A stretch of DNA of 64,000 nt from an uncultured Erythrobacter sp. (GCA_937969505.1 CALBWA010000003.1:1-64000), one strand, 5' to 3'; numbered from the stretch's first letter, positions 1 through 9,320 are shown. Translations and numbers: made by a program. The notes: generated by a model not told the origin, from the letters alone.

Positions 1-129
1 TTCTCATTGATAGAAATCTGTGAGCATTCAGGCTTTTCCCATCAATCCAATTTCTCGACCGCAGTCCGTAAACGTTTCGGCATGAGTCCGAAGGAATTGC
101 GAAAGAGCGATAAAAAAAGTGATGTCTGA
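1..129 (+). CDS. AraC-family transcriptional regulator, C-terminal fragment (cut by window start)
   Basis: The first 42 codons, read in frame from base 1 to a TGA at 127-129, give the end of an AraC/XylS DNA-binding domain. The second helix-turn-helix is visible (EICEHSGFSHQSNFSTAVRK), followed by the family signature RKRFGMSPKELRK and a short lysine-rich tail. The rest of the gene lies left of the window, so its ligand domain and target are unknown. It lies on the left side of the tRNA-Met fragment at 337-387, so it probably belongs to an integrated element and not to the backbone that follows. Family assignment is firm from the motif; function is not inferable. Confidence 0.8.
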   Translation, partial: FSLIEICEHSGFSHQSNFSTAVRKRFGMSPKELRKSDKKSDV

Positions 130-269
130 TCATGGGTCGTTTGCAGCCATAGCGGTCTAAGTGTGAAAGCGTCTGCTTTCTCTGTGTTCATTTCCAAAAC
201 CTGCCAGTCCGCTTCCCACCCCAAATGGGGACATTGGAGCTGCGATTAGTCGCACCCAATAGCTGCCGT

Positions 270-310
270 GCGGCCACCTCCGTGCAACACCAGTGCAACA
301 GAGGTGCCGC
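270..310. repeat. Imperfect inverted repeat enclosing two direct GTGCAACA repeats
   Basis: GCGGCCACCTC at 270-280 pairs with GAGGTGCCGC at 301-310 with one bulged base. Between the arms lie two direct copies of GTGCAACA (282-289 and 293-300). The structure sits 27 bp left of the tRNA-Met fragment. Arm-type binding sites of tyrosine recombinases often look like this next to an attachment site, but no integrase is visible in the window, so this role is inference. Confidence 0.4.
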
Positions 311-336
311 TAACCCGCAGAATAGCGTGTGATACA

Positions 337-387
337 AGCGGAATCATAATCCGCGTGTCGGGGGTTCAAGTCCCTCCTCCGCTACCA
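337..387 (+). other. 3' fragment of a tRNA-Met(CAT) gene, probable attachment site (attR)
   Basis: The sequence contains an anticodon arm (GCGGA stem, loop ATCATAA with anticodon CAT, TCCGC stem), a short variable region, a T arm with TTCAAGT loop, and the acceptor 3' strand CTCCGCT-A-CCA. The acceptor 5' strand and D arm that should precede it are absent; the upstream bases do not pair with the acceptor strand. This is therefore not a functional tRNA gene. A 3' tRNA fragment in this orientation is what remains at the distal end of an element integrated into the 3' end of a tRNA gene, which would place the element at lower coordinates. Confidence 0.7.
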
Positions 388-895
388 GTTTTCGGTCATG
401 GCATGCATGGCAAATAAAGCCGGTTTAGTGCTGCCCTTTGCCCCTTATCCATCCGCAGGTCCTTTAGATGTGCCCACACCGTCGTGCAGCCCACAAAGCG
501 TCCCGAGAATGTTGTCAGGCCAACTGTGCCTATTGCGATTTGAGGCGTTGATAGAAGGACGTTCTGACGCCGGGATAGCGTAAGGACGACCGTACATTCA
601 AAGGTGTCAAATCATGCCCTGACGTCATCCGGGTGGTGGTGACGATTTACGTCAAAATTCCGCTGAATCTGCGGACTGTCTGAGATTCCCAATTATAATT
701 TGGCATCGAAGGTCGCGGTGGGATGGGAAGTTGATTCAATCATCGATCAAAAGGTTGGCATCTCCCCTTTCAGCAGAAGAGAGCGGGCCATGCAATCGAC
801 AAGCCGGCAAAGCCACCCGTTTTGCTGCCCAGGCTGAGGGCAGGCTCCGCCAAATGGAGGCAGCTAGCCTTAGGCTGACCGGCCGCCAAGCTGGT
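388..895. other. Intergenic region, no gene recognised
   Basis: About 500 bp between the tRNA fragment and the end of the GGDEF/EAL gene. Short open frames here show no recognisable protein features or start signals. A weak 5-bp hairpin (TCCGC/GCGGA) occurs near 658-675 but has no T-run. I see no promoter or RNA I can support. Confidence 0.5.
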
Positions 896-3502
896 TCAGG
901 CAACCCGCCGATTGGCAAGGACAGTGCCGGTAATGTTGAAATCAACTCGCTCAGCGGGGCGGCCAATGTGGAAACCCTGGAAACAGGCACACCCCAGGCC
1001 TTCAAGTGTGGTGAGTTGATCTTCCTGTTCGATACCTTCCGCCGTGACGTCAATCTCAAGAGAACGTGCGAGCGAGACGATTGCAGCAACGATGGCTTCG
1101 CTGCGGCGCGATCCATCTGCAGCCGACTGGACAAAACTGCGATCAATTTTGATCATCGAGAAGTTGATTTTCTCTATGTAGCTAAGCGAAGAATATCCGC
1201 GTCCGAAATCATCCAGAGCAAAGCCGACACCGAGTTCATTGAGGCTCACCAGCAAGGAATCGAGCTCATCATCCATCTCGAGCAGCATGCTTTCCGTAAC
1301 TTCGAGAACAAGCCTGTCCGCCGACAACCCGCCCGATGCCAGCGCTTCTACAACAGTGGTCAGAAATGCACGTGTCGAAAGCTGGAGGGCCGAAATGTTG
1401 ACTGTCAATTTCACGTTTTCTGGCCATTGTGCCGCTTCTGCGCAGGCTGTGCGAAGCATCCAACTGCCAAGACGTTCGATCAGCAAAGACTCTTCAGCAA
1501 TCGGAATGAACACTTCGGGCGAGACCGCACCGCGGGTCGGGTGGTTCCAGCGCATGAGAGCTTCATAGTACATCAATTCGCGGTTTTGTCCGCGCACAAT
1601 GGGTTGGTAATTGACTGAAATTTCGCCATTTTTAAGCGCGTTGGCCAAATCTGCCTCAAGCAGGGCCTTCTCTTCCAGCTTCATCCGCATATGAGCCGCA
1701 TAGATAACGGCTGTGCCACGGCCCCGGTGTTTGGCGGCATAAAGCGCCAGGTCGGCATCGGTCATCATGTCGGAACTGGTGTCAGCGTCCGAGCCGATCA
1801 CGGCAATACCGATGGATGCGCCCACATTCATCTCGAAATTGTCAATCAGATAGGGTTCGCTCACGCGGGCAATAATCTGGTTCGCCAGAGGCTGCGCCTC
1901 GGCTGCCGTTGAATAAGACGGCAGGACAACCCCGAATTCGTCACCACCAAGCCGACCGATGATATTTTCGTGACCCAGCACTTCGCGCAGACGTAAACCC
2001 AGCATCTCGAGCAATTTGTCGCCCGCCGCATGACCATAGATGTCATTAACCTGCTTGAAGCGATCAAGGTCGATCAGCATAAGAACGCTGGGCTTTTCGG
2101 TTTGCTTGAACTGGTCCAGCGCCAGATCCAGCTGCGCGCGGAAGTAATCACGCGAGAACAGGCCGGTCAGGCTATCATGCTGGGCAACGTAAGTGAGCTT
2201 CTGATTGACTGCCGAAATTGCTGCACGACTGCGAGAGACATTGCGCAGCACGAACAGACCACCCAGAAGCAAAAGGATACCCAACACAACAAGCGCTGAG
2301 AGTGCGATGACACGACCGCGCTCGTCCGCCAGTTGGGTCTCCTTGGCCTGCTTTTCTGCTGAAAGGCGAGCGATGCGCACTTCCTGCTCTGCGGCTTCGA
2401 ACCGAGCCCCCAGAATGGCATTATTGGCTTTTGCAGACAGGTCGCGTGCCTGGCTGTCCAGGCGATTGAACGATGCCAAATGCTCTGATGCCAGGCGATA
2501 ATTCCCCAGTCCGCGGTGCGTTTCATAGGCAGTCTGGTGGAAATCGCGGAAATAGGGCGATGTATCGGCCAGTTTTTGGCCCTCAAACGTTCGAGTGAGG
2601 TAAGAAGCTGCATCGCGCAGATTACCACGCTCAAGAGCGATCTGGCTGCGCACACCATAAATGAAAGGGATCCATTCAGGCGCTTCGCCACGCGCGATAG
2701 CATAGGCCCTTCCGGCAGTTTCTTCAGCAGCAGCCAAACGGCCCCGCGTGAACTGAACCGAGGCAATGTTGTTGAGGATGCGCGCTTGAAGCAGCGGGCT
2801 TCCCATCTGGTTGGCTACTGTCAGGGCTAGACGGAATTCTTCCTCCGCCTCCTCCAGGCGCCCCAGTTCCTTCAGTGCATTGCCCTTGTTGTTATGCGCC
2901 GAAAGAGAAAGCGCAGCATCTTCCACATAAGTTTCTGTGGCCTGGCGATAATAGCGCAGCACACGTTCATAATCGCGCGCGTCGGAATAAAGTGATCCGA
3001 TGTTTTGCAGCACGATTGCTTCGCTTCGCTTTTCGCCAAGCGCATTGTAGAGTTCGTGGGCCTTGAGGAAAAACGCCAGCGCCTTGCCGTAGTCGCTGGC
3101 AACTGCTGCCATCGAGCCGTTTGAACGCAGCAGGTCGGCATGCAGCGTTGTACCTGGCAGGATACGCTCTGCTTCTTCCAGTGTCGCCGTGGCGATTTCC
3201 ATGGCTTCATCGGCCCGATTCAGACGAAGCAATGCTTCTGCCTCGAGCCATTTTGCCGTCAGACGGGCTTCATTGGCTTCGGCGCTGTTGCCATCAATGA
3301 AGTCGACAGCACCCCTGGCATGGGTCAGAGCAGCTGCCGAATCAGCCATCATGGAGGCTTTTGCGGCGGCAATCTTCTCTTCAAACAGCTCGCCCTGGGC
3401 GATTGCAGTGCCTGGCATTGCTGCCAGTGTCACCGCTGCAGCGACTCTCAATGTCGCCCTTTTTGCTGCCAATATCAGCATGCCCAGTCCCCTCGATTTC
3501 AT
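896..3502 (-). CDS. TPR-containing membrane protein with GGDEF and EAL domains
   Basis: 868 residues. An N-terminal signal segment (AAAVTLAAMPGTAIA, ending near residue 36) is followed by a long helical region with TPR-like repeats (about 60-345), a coiled-coil stretch (about 360-395), one membrane segment (about 397-420), a GGDEF domain with intact GGDEF at 519-523, and an EAL domain with intact EAL at 647-649, DDFGRGYSSL and TAEGIE. The sensory TPR part is thus predicted periplasmic and the cyclic-di-GMP domains cytoplasmic. The inhibitory RxxD I-site is missing: GHEN occupies the place upstream of GGDEF. Both motifs look catalytically complete, so the protein may make or degrade c-di-GMP; which dominates cannot be read from sequence. 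It stands alone on the minus strand and is unrelated to the sugar loci. Confidence 0.9.
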   Translation of the reverse strand: MKSRGLGMLILAAKRATLRVAAAVTLAAMPGTAIAQGELFEEKIAAAKASMMADSAAALTHARGAVDFIDGNSAEANEARLTAKWLEAEALLRLNRADEAMEIATATLEEAERILPGTTLHADLLRSNGSMAAVASDYGKALAFFLKAHELYNALGEKRSEAIVLQNIGSLYSDARDYERVLRYYRQATETYVEDAALSLSAHNNKGNALKELGRLEEAEEEFRLALTVANQMGSPLLQARILNNIASVQFTRGRLAAAEETAGRAYAIARGEAPEWIPFIYGVRSQIALERGNLRDAASYLTRTFEGQKLADTSPYFRDFHQTAYETHRGLGNYRLASEHLASFNRLDSQARDLSAKANNAILGARFEAAEQEVRIARLSAEKQAKETQLADERGRVIALSALVVLGILLLLGGLFVLRNVSRSRAAISAVNQKLTYVAQHDSLTGLFSRDYFRAQLDLALDQFKQTEKPSVLMLIDLDRFKQVNDIYGHAAGDKLLEMLGLRLREVLGHENIIGRLGGDEFGVVLPSYSTAAEAQPLANQIIARVSEPYLIDNFEMNVGASIGIAVIGSDADTSSDMMTDADLALYAAKHRGRGTAVIYAAHMRMKLEEKALLEADLANALKNGEISVNYQPIVRGQNRELMYYEALMRWNHPTRGAVSPEVFIPIAEESLLIERLGSWMLRTACAEAAQWPENVKLTVNISALQLSTRAFLTTVVEALASGGLSADRLVLEVTESMLLEMDDELDSLLVSLNELGVGFALDDFGRGYSSLSYIEKINFSMIKIDRSFVQSAADGSRRSEAIVAAIVSLARSLEIDVTAEGIEQEDQLTTLEGLGCACFQGFHIGRPAERVDFNITGTVLANRRVA

Positions 3503-3565
3503 GACTTTTGCACTCCCTGCTGCGTCACTTGATCACAGCAAGAGCAGAAAAAGTCGGAGAATTGA

Positions 3566-6500
3566 TTAAAATCGCAGACCGAAATTCATGCCAACGATGA
3601 AGTTTCCTTCGTCACCCTGATCGCCTGAGCTCACATATCGTCCCATGACACCCAATTCAGAGTTATCCGTAACCGGCGTGGCGTATACGATTTCGCCAGT
3701 ATAACGGCGCTTGGTGTTGATCCCGATTGATTGCGTCACCTGACCGATTTCTCCAGTCTGGCGGTCGATGACCTGGTCGCTGGTCAGTTCGAGCTCACCG
3801 CGCTCAACCGTCATTGGTTGACCGACAGACAGGCGCAGGATGTCGCGTGATCCCATGATGCCGCGCTTGTTGACTGCAAACTGCCCCGCTGTGCTGAGAG
3901 CACGGCCTGAGGTGGACAGCAATTGGATTGTTTCCGAATTGCTGTCGTAGTTCGTTTTGGTGGCGCCGCCTGTCACCGACAGGTCAAACGACAGTCCATC
4001 ACCAAGGTCATAATTGGCCGACAGCGTCATCGCATCGGTTTTCGAACCGTCACCGAGCAGACCGGGATTGCCGGTTTGCTGGCCAAGGAGAGCATCCGCC
4101 TCGCTTAGCTGAGTCCATTGGACATCGACCGAGAAGCGATTGCTGATCTTCTGTTCCAGCGCAACCGTGAAGGCTTCTGCTTCGCGGGCACCCAATTGGC
4201 GCTGCAATTCGCGATCCAGATCACTGACAAAGTCGAGATCTTCCCAGTCGCGATTTTCCATAGAATAGCCAACCGAAAGCTTCGTTTTGGCAGTCGGATT
4301 GATGGTGGCTCCAGCGAAGAATTCGCCAGAAGCCAGACCAAGAACTGGATTGACGCCACCGGTTGCCGGATTGTGGTCGCTCATGATGCCAAACCGGCCG
4401 CCATTGAGGGCAAGAGCGCCCTGACCATGGCCAATTGTGAAGGACATATCGCCCTTGGGAGTGGTCAGGGTTGCAGCATTGTGGACCGGGCGCACAGCGC
4501 CATCCTGGACAAATCGGGGTTGCATTGCATCATAGCGAACGGTCCATTGGCCGCGCGTTTGGGCCGCGTTGGAGCGCAGTTGTGTGATGCCGGCAACACC
4601 GTCGCCATTACTGTCTTTGCCGTTGCTCAGAAGCCAGTTCGCAAAGCGGTCTGCAACAAAGTCCTGAAGGCGTTGCTGGCCATTGCCCAGAGCATTGGTG
4701 CTTGATCCGCGGTTGAGGCTCGAAAACGGAACGGCGAAATCGCGATAAGTGCCACCGACATTTTCAAAACCGGTCAGGAATACTCCATCTGTTTCCCACC
4801 ATGCAGGAATGCTGCCTTGCGAAAGCAGGTTCGACGCAGTCGTGGTCCACGATTTGAATCCACCACCACGCGGCTGATGGACGGTGAAATTTACATTGTT
4901 GAAATCGAGCGGCGACTGGGATGCGGTAACATCCAGCAGACCCCAGCCATAAACTTCATCGGGGCCGGGCGCACCCAGATCCTGGGCAGACTCGAAGATG
5001 ATCTGTGCTGTTTCATTGGTGTGGCGTGCAAGCCACGGCCAGCGATCATGCAACAGCGATACAGCGCCTGAAACCAATGGGGCTGCGAAGGACGTTCCCG
5101 AAACGCGGGTGACGCCGCCGGCGCCATCAGAGGCTAGGATGAGCGAACCTGGGGCAACGACAGTACGCAGATACAGTTCATTTCCTGCATTGCATACACC
5201 GTTGTCGAGCAGGCAAGCGCTGCCGGGACGGTTCGAAAATCCGGAAATTTCCTGATTTGGGTCGACGGATCCAACCAGAATGAAAGAGGTATCAGTTCTG
5301 AAGTCCCAATGGATATCACTGCTCTGCGAGATTCCCTCGTTACCGGCCGCAACAACATACAATGTCTCGTCGCTCCAGGCAGCAATGCTGGGGCGGGCCA
5401 GGACATCAGCCAAGCCCTGCGAGAAAGCGGAGCCGCTTTCGCCCAATGACAGGTTGATGACGCTGACATAGCCGGTGTCATTCCCACCAACATATGCAGT
5501 CAGCAGTGAACGGATGCCTGTGGCAACCGAATCCCACGATGCCGAATTGTCGTCGGAAAACGGGTTGTAGGTTGCAATTTGTACGTCCGGGGCAATCCCC
5601 AGCAGTCCTGCGCCATCATGCTTGGCAGCAATCAGGCTCGCAACAGCTGCGCCATGGCCGTTGACGGTGGTGGTTCCCCCGCCTGACCATGCGATATTTC
5701 CGCTGAGCTCTGCGTCTGAATCGAAGCTGCCATCAACGATCCCGATTACGGTCTGATGGCCAGCACCCTGAATCTGCGTGACCGCTGGTGTCCAGTTGAT
5801 CGCAGCCATCCAGTGATCGACCTGATCAACCCCTGAATATTGCATCAGCGTGTCGTTCCAGTCGAGATACAGCGCTGCGCGCTCCTCTGCTGTCAAGGAC
5901 TCGATCGTGGTGTGCTGAGACGGATTGACGCCGTGACGAGCAAAAATCTCTGCAACCAGCGCGTCAAATGACTGTCCCGTCCGCGCGGTATAGGTGGCGC
6001 CAAACTGATTCTCGCCCAAGGCAATGAGTTGGGCAAGGTCAGCGCCAATCTGAGCGGATGTACCGTTGCGGATAACATTGCCGAGCAAATCATAGGAGAG
6101 GGTGTTGAAGCGGCTTTCCAACTGGTTGATCTGTTCCCCAGTGGCTTTACCGAAATCACCCAGCGACTGCAGATGAGCCGCATCAAAGGCGTTTATATTG
6201 CCATAAAATGCATTAATATCGCCCCAGAAGGCATTGATATTACCATAAAAAGGATTGATATCGCCCCAGAACGCATTGATGTCACCATAGAACGGGTTGA
6301 TGGTGCCCCAAAATGCGTTGATGTCCCCATAGAATGCGTTGATGTCGCCATAGCTGGGGTCGACCGTTCCCTGGCTCGCGCTGAACGGTACGATCGTGCC
6401 CCAGCGCGTAGGCGCTGTGTTGCCATGCTTGTCCTTGGTGTTGTCCTTGTCACCTGCGGTCAGCCCTTCAGCGACCGTTTCGGTAAGACTTTCGGTGTCG

Positions 6501-6715
6501 GCCTGTGTGCCTTCCACCGTTTCGTCAACAGTGTTGGCAGCGTCCTTGTTCTTGGAGCCGTTTGTCTTGGTAGCGCTGATCTTACTGGTCTGCTGCTCAC
6601 TTGCGGCCGCGGCGTTCTCACCATTGTCCTGGGCGTGCGCAACGCCTGCTACTGCTCCGGCCAACGACATAGCGATGGCAAGGCTGGCGGTGCGAACTGT
6701 CAAACACGTCTTCAT
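3566..6715 (-). CDS. Subtilisin-like (S8) serine protease with C-terminal autotransporter barrel
   Basis: About 1049 residues from the chosen start. An upstream in-frame ATG at 6766 exists, but the ATG at 6715 directly begins a signal peptide (MKTCLTVRTASLAIAMSLAG, cleavage after AHA) and follows GGGAAAAGAG, so I prefer it. After a Ser/Thr/Lys-rich segment come eight 7-residue repeats (residues 122-177), a helical linker, and an S8 domain with Asp328 (IVDGSFD), His354 (NGHGAAVAS), oxyanion Asn458 (AAGNEG) and Ser542 (SGTSFAAP). The last ~280 residues look like an outer-membrane beta-barrel and end in aromatic LRF. The protein is probably an autotransported surface protease; substrate unknown. 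It is transcribed away from the sucrose locus and forms its own unit. Confidence 0.88.
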   Translation of the reverse strand: MKTCLTVRTASLAIAMSLAGAVAGVAHAQDNGENAAAASEQQTSKISATKTNGSKNKDAANTVDETVEGTQADTESLTETVAEGLTAGDKDNTKDKHGNTAPTRWGTIVPFSASQGTVDPSYGDINAFYGDINAFWGTINPFYGDINAFWGDINPFYGNINAFWGDINAFYGNINAFDAAHLQSLGDFGKATGEQINQLESRFNTLSYDLLGNVIRNGTSAQIGADLAQLIALGENQFGATYTARTGQSFDALVAEIFARHGVNPSQHTTIESLTAEERAALYLDWNDTLMQYSGVDQVDHWMAAINWTPAVTQIQGAGHQTVIGIVDGSFDSDAELSGNIAWSGGGTTTVNGHGAAVASLIAAKHDGAGLLGIAPDVQIATYNPFSDDNSASWDSVATGIRSLLTAYVGGNDTGYVSVINLSLGESGSAFSQGLADVLARPSIAAWSDETLYVVAAGNEGISQSSDIHWDFRTDTSFILVGSVDPNQEISGFSNRPGSACLLDNGVCNAGNELYLRTVVAPGSLILASDGAGGVTRVSGTSFAAPLVSGAVSLLHDRWPWLARHTNETAQIIFESAQDLGAPGPDEVYGWGLLDVTASQSPLDFNNVNFTVHQPRGGGFKSWTTTASNLLSQGSIPAWWETDGVFLTGFENVGGTYRDFAVPFSSLNRGSSTNALGNGQQRLQDFVADRFANWLLSNGKDSNGDGVAGITQLRSNAAQTRGQWTVRYDAMQPRFVQDGAVRPVHNAATLTTPKGDMSFTIGHGQGALALNGGRFGIMSDHNPATGGVNPVLGLASGEFFAGATINPTAKTKLSVGYSMENRDWEDLDFVSDLDRELQRQLGAREAEAFTVALEQKISNRFSVDVQWTQLSEADALLGQQTGNPGLLGDGSKTDAMTLSANYDLGDGLSFDLSVTGGATKTNYDSNSETIQLLSTSGRALSTAGQFAVNKRGIMGSRDILRLSVGQPMTVERGELELTSDQVIDRQTGEIGQVTQSIGINTKRRYTGEIVYATPVTDNSELGVMGRYVSSGDQGDEGNFIVGMNFGLRF
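6185..6352 (-). repeat. Eight tandem 21-bp repeats encoding [YW]GxINxF heptapeptides
   Basis: Inside the S8 autotransporter gene, 168 bp encode eight consecutive heptads: YGDINAF, YGDINAF, WGTINPF, YGDINAF, WGDINPF, YGNINAF, WGDINAF, YGNINAF. The first position alternates Tyr and Trp, and Gly, Ile-Asn and Phe are invariant. The repeats lie between the signal peptide and the protease domain. Confidence 0.9.
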
Positions 6716-7254
6716 AGCTCTTTTCCCAAATTGGGTTCGAGGCCGTTCTTCCCCGAACACACGCATCTTCTAGACGCAGAGCTGCTCAAACGGAGTTCAT
6801 CAGTGTGGTTAAAATAGTAAGAAATTCGGAAGCTTGCCCGATGGGCCGTGATTCTACCGAGTGACAGCCAAGCTTAACTAACGCGCGCTTTACGGTTGTT
6901 AACAAGGAGTAAACGCCCGGCATCCGGCTGTCGGACGAGAAAATTAATTCTCGCCGAAAGTTACCAAATGTGACGCAATTGCTATCTGGAAACGACCCTG
7001 AATTCTCGCGATTCGCAATGGGGCGTGTATTGCCGAAAAGGACTTGAAAAACGCCTGAAAAGCATCAGGCAGTCGCTGCTGCGCCAAGCATAAATTCGGC
7101 TCTGCGGCCGAATTTCTGTCGGTCCTGCGGTGGGGTGCAGCATATTTTGGCGTCCTGCGGAGCCTACGTACTCCGGTCAAACCACTGGTCGCGTATCAAT
7201 TGTCTCGCAGCTTTTGTGGACCAATTAGATCACGCCGGGGGCCGTATCCCCACT
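6716..7254. other. Intergenic region between protease and fructokinase genes
   Basis: Over 500 bp with no convincing gene; a minus-strand open frame at 6944-7180 has no family features and contains the terminator hairpin. The right part carries that terminator (7047-7070) and a second perfect hairpin, AAATTCGGC (7092-7100) with GCCGAATTT (7107-7115). The left part should hold the promoter of the protease gene, which I cannot pinpoint. Confidence 0.5.
7047..7070 (-). terminator. Rho-independent terminator of the GH68-fructokinase operon
   Basis: Read on the minus strand: stem GCCTGA, loop TGCTTT, stem TCAGGC, then GTTTTT. It lies 185 bp after the fructokinase stop and fits as the operon terminator. 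The stem is only six base pairs, so the call is moderate. Confidence 0.5.
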
Positions 7255-8139
7255 TCAAACACGGGCTGACTGGGCCAGAACCAGAGCTCCGGTCAGCCCG
7301 GCATTGTCACCCAGGGCAGGGGCCAGGATGCTGCGCTCGACATCACCGGGGAAATAGTCAGCGCCCAATTCTGCGGCTCTCAGCCTGACCCGCGCGAGCA
7401 GGCCATCGGTTTTCATGACGCCGCCGCCAAGAACAACGGTTTCAACCGAAGTGGTAGCGATCAGCGTGTTGACCAACTGGGCGATGTAATCGGCTATGAT
7501 CGTGTGCGCAGGGTGCTCCGAGGGCAGTTCGGAAAGCGATGCTCCCCAACGAGCCTTGATCGCCGGGCCGCAAGCAAGCCCTTCCAGACAATCGCGATGA
7601 TGGGGGCAGATGCCGACAAATTCGCTATCATCTGAGTGACGTCGAGGGAAGATATGGCCCATCTCTGGGTGCGACGCCCCATGCACGGGCGCGCCATCGA
7701 TAACCAGGCCACCGCCAATGCCTGTGCCAACGGTTATGTAGGCCAGGGATGCTGATGTCTCGCCAGCGCCAAAGCGAAATTCGGCCAGCGCGGCGCCATT
7801 AACATCAGTGTCAAAGCCAATTGGCACCTGCAGCCTCTTCGCGAAATAACCGGCAATATCGCAATCCGCCCAGCCGGGCTTGGGTGTGTTGGTGATATGC
7901 CCCCATCGGTTTGAGCCGCGGTTGAGTTCAACCGGACCAAAACTGGCAATGCCAAGCGCTGCAAGTTCGCCTGAACTTCTCTGACCCTCGAACCAATCTG
8001 CCGCCTGGGCAAGCGTTATGCCAGGCCCATGGGTCTGAATTTCATGCCGCGCTATAATGTCGTCAGGAGCAGAGCCAATCGCGAGGACGAACTTGGTTCC
8101 TCCTGCTTCTATGGCGCCCAGCAACGGCGACCCGTTCAT
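7255..8139 (-). CDS. ROK-family fructokinase
   Basis: 294 residues, the usual ROK length. The N-terminal phosphate-binding loop is GAIEAGGTKF, followed by the sugar/ATP motif ITVGTGIGGGLV, the zinc-binding cluster ICPHHRDCLEGLACGP (ROK fructokinase type with His and Cys ligands) and EMGHIFPRRHSDD. It phosphorylates a free hexose in the cytoplasm, most probably fructose released by the GH68 enzyme encoded immediately upstream. The two genes overlap by 4 bp (ATGA, 8136-8139), so they are translationally coupled. Glucose or mannose as substrate cannot be excluded within ROK kinases, but the sucrose context favours fructose. Confidence 0.88.
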   Translation of the reverse strand: MNGSPLLGAIEAGGTKFVLAIGSAPDDIIARHEIQTHGPGITLAQAADWFEGQRSSGELAALGIASFGPVELNRGSNRWGHITNTPKPGWADCDIAGYFAKRLQVPIGFDTDVNGAALAEFRFGAGETSASLAYITVGTGIGGGLVIDGAPVHGASHPEMGHIFPRRHSDDSEFVGICPHHRDCLEGLACGPAIKARWGASLSELPSEHPAHTIIADYIAQLVNTLIATTSVETVVLGGGVMKTDGLLARVRLRAAELGADYFPGDVERSILAPALGDNAGLTGALVLAQSARV

Positions 8140-9320
8140 GTCTTGTCGACCAGCCAGGCCCGATCACCATCAAGCGCAATCTTGACGAAGGGAGCGAATG
8201 TGCCGCCAAACCTCGCCCGCCGGGTCGCTTCTTCCGGCAGGTCGTGGTTTTCTGGCCCCCAATAATCTACGAAGCTGGTAACGGTCAAATCGGGCAGGAC
8301 CCACCAGCTGTAAGCCTGCGTCGGGCGCTCCAGCGGATTGCCAATGACAAGTCCATGACCGTTCAGGAACGTCCAGGGACCAGCAAGACTGGTTGCGGTC
8401 GCGCCGTAAAGACCCGTTGGTGCCTCTATGCCCGGGGCAAAGACGCCCCGCTGTGTCGACCAGAACAGGTACAGGCGATTATTGTATTCGACGAGGTGAG
8501 GGCGTTCCAGCTCGTTATTGACGCCGACTGCGGAAACAAGCGGCGGCAGCAGATGAAACCGGGATGAGGATCCGTCGTCGGCCGCAAGGCCGATCACCCC
8601 GTCATGGCTTCCCGGTCTGGAGGCGCAGGAACCGGTGAAAAGAATGTAATCACGTCCTTGCTCGTCGCGATAGTGTGATGGATCGCGGAAAGCCTTGATT
8701 TTTCCCGGCTGACCGACGTTTTCGTTGGCTGGCCGGTAAGTCTTTCCATCGGCCTCCACAATCTCAATTGGGGTTGACCAGGTTCCGAAATCGCCATCCG
8801 CCTCGAGTGGGGTGGTCGAGGAGAACAGCCGCTGATGATAGGTCAGGCTGGTGTCACCCTGATGACCAGTGGCGGTGAAATAGAGCGTAACCACACCCTT
8901 ATCGTATCGGGCAGAGCCAGACCATTGCCGCGCGCCGGGCGAAATGTCGTCCGGCAGCGTCTGCCCGATATGTTCGAAGCGGTCTTTCAGGCGATGGAAA
9001 TGGTGAATTCGAGCGAGGTGATGACGTTCTTCTGGATCGTCCGAGCGCACTACGGCCAAGGCAAACCACAGCTCTCCACCGCGCCAGGCAATCGGCCTGC
9101 CCGAAGGATCGGCCAGAGGCCAGGCATCCCACACGTCAAGGTCAGGCGACATCGGCTGCGCATTGGCCGCCTCGATAATCTCCGGCTGGACCATGGTTGT
9201 ACGGTCCAGGCTCGCAAGGATGGCTTCAGACCAATTGCTGGTTGCCCATTCTTTGACAGGAAATTCGCGTGTCATCGAAGCCATAGAACCCATCGTAAGT
9301 GATTGTGCCGAGAATTGCAT
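8136..9320 (-). CDS. GH68 family enzyme (levansucrase/beta-fructofuranosidase type)
   Basis: 394 residues with all three GH68 signature regions: nucleophile Asp65 in VWDAWPL, transition-state Asp213 in AFRDPSHY, and acid/base Glu272 in LERPHLV; WSGSA is also typical. There is no signal peptide, so it should act in the cytoplasm on sucrose or short fructosides imported by the symporter at 12.1-13.4 kb, giving glucose and fructose for the adjacent kinase. GH68 members range from levansucrases to plain invertases; the missing export signal favours hydrolysis. ATGs at 9293 and 9275 are alternative starts; no ribosome site clearly decides. A degenerate operator lies upstream at 9352. Confidence 0.88.
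   Translation of the reverse strand: MQFSAQSLTMGSMASMTREFPVKEWATSNWSEAILASLDRTTMVQPEIIEAANAQPMSPDLDVWDAWPLADPSGRPIAWRGGELWFALAVVRSDDPEERHHLARIHHFHRLKDRFEHIGQTLPDDISPGARQWSGSARYDKGVVTLYFTATGHQGDTSLTYHQRLFSSTTPLEADGDFGTWSTPIEIVEADGKTYRPANENVGQPGKIKAFRDPSHYRDEQGRDYILFTGSCASRPGSHDGVIGLAADDGSSSRFHLLPPLVSAVGVNNELERPHLVEYNNRLYLFWSTQRGVFAPGIEAPTGLYGATATSLAGPWTFLNGHGLVIGNPLERPTQAYSWWVLPDLTVTSFVDYWGPENHDLPEEATRRARFGGTFAPFVKIALDGDRAWLVDKT

Noticed and set aside
337..387. A functional tRNA-Met gene
   Set aside because: No acceptor 5' strand or D arm can be drawn from the upstream sequence.
6944..7180. 78-codon minus-strand open frame between protease and fructokinase
   Set aside because: It spans the terminator hairpin and has no ribosome site or family features.
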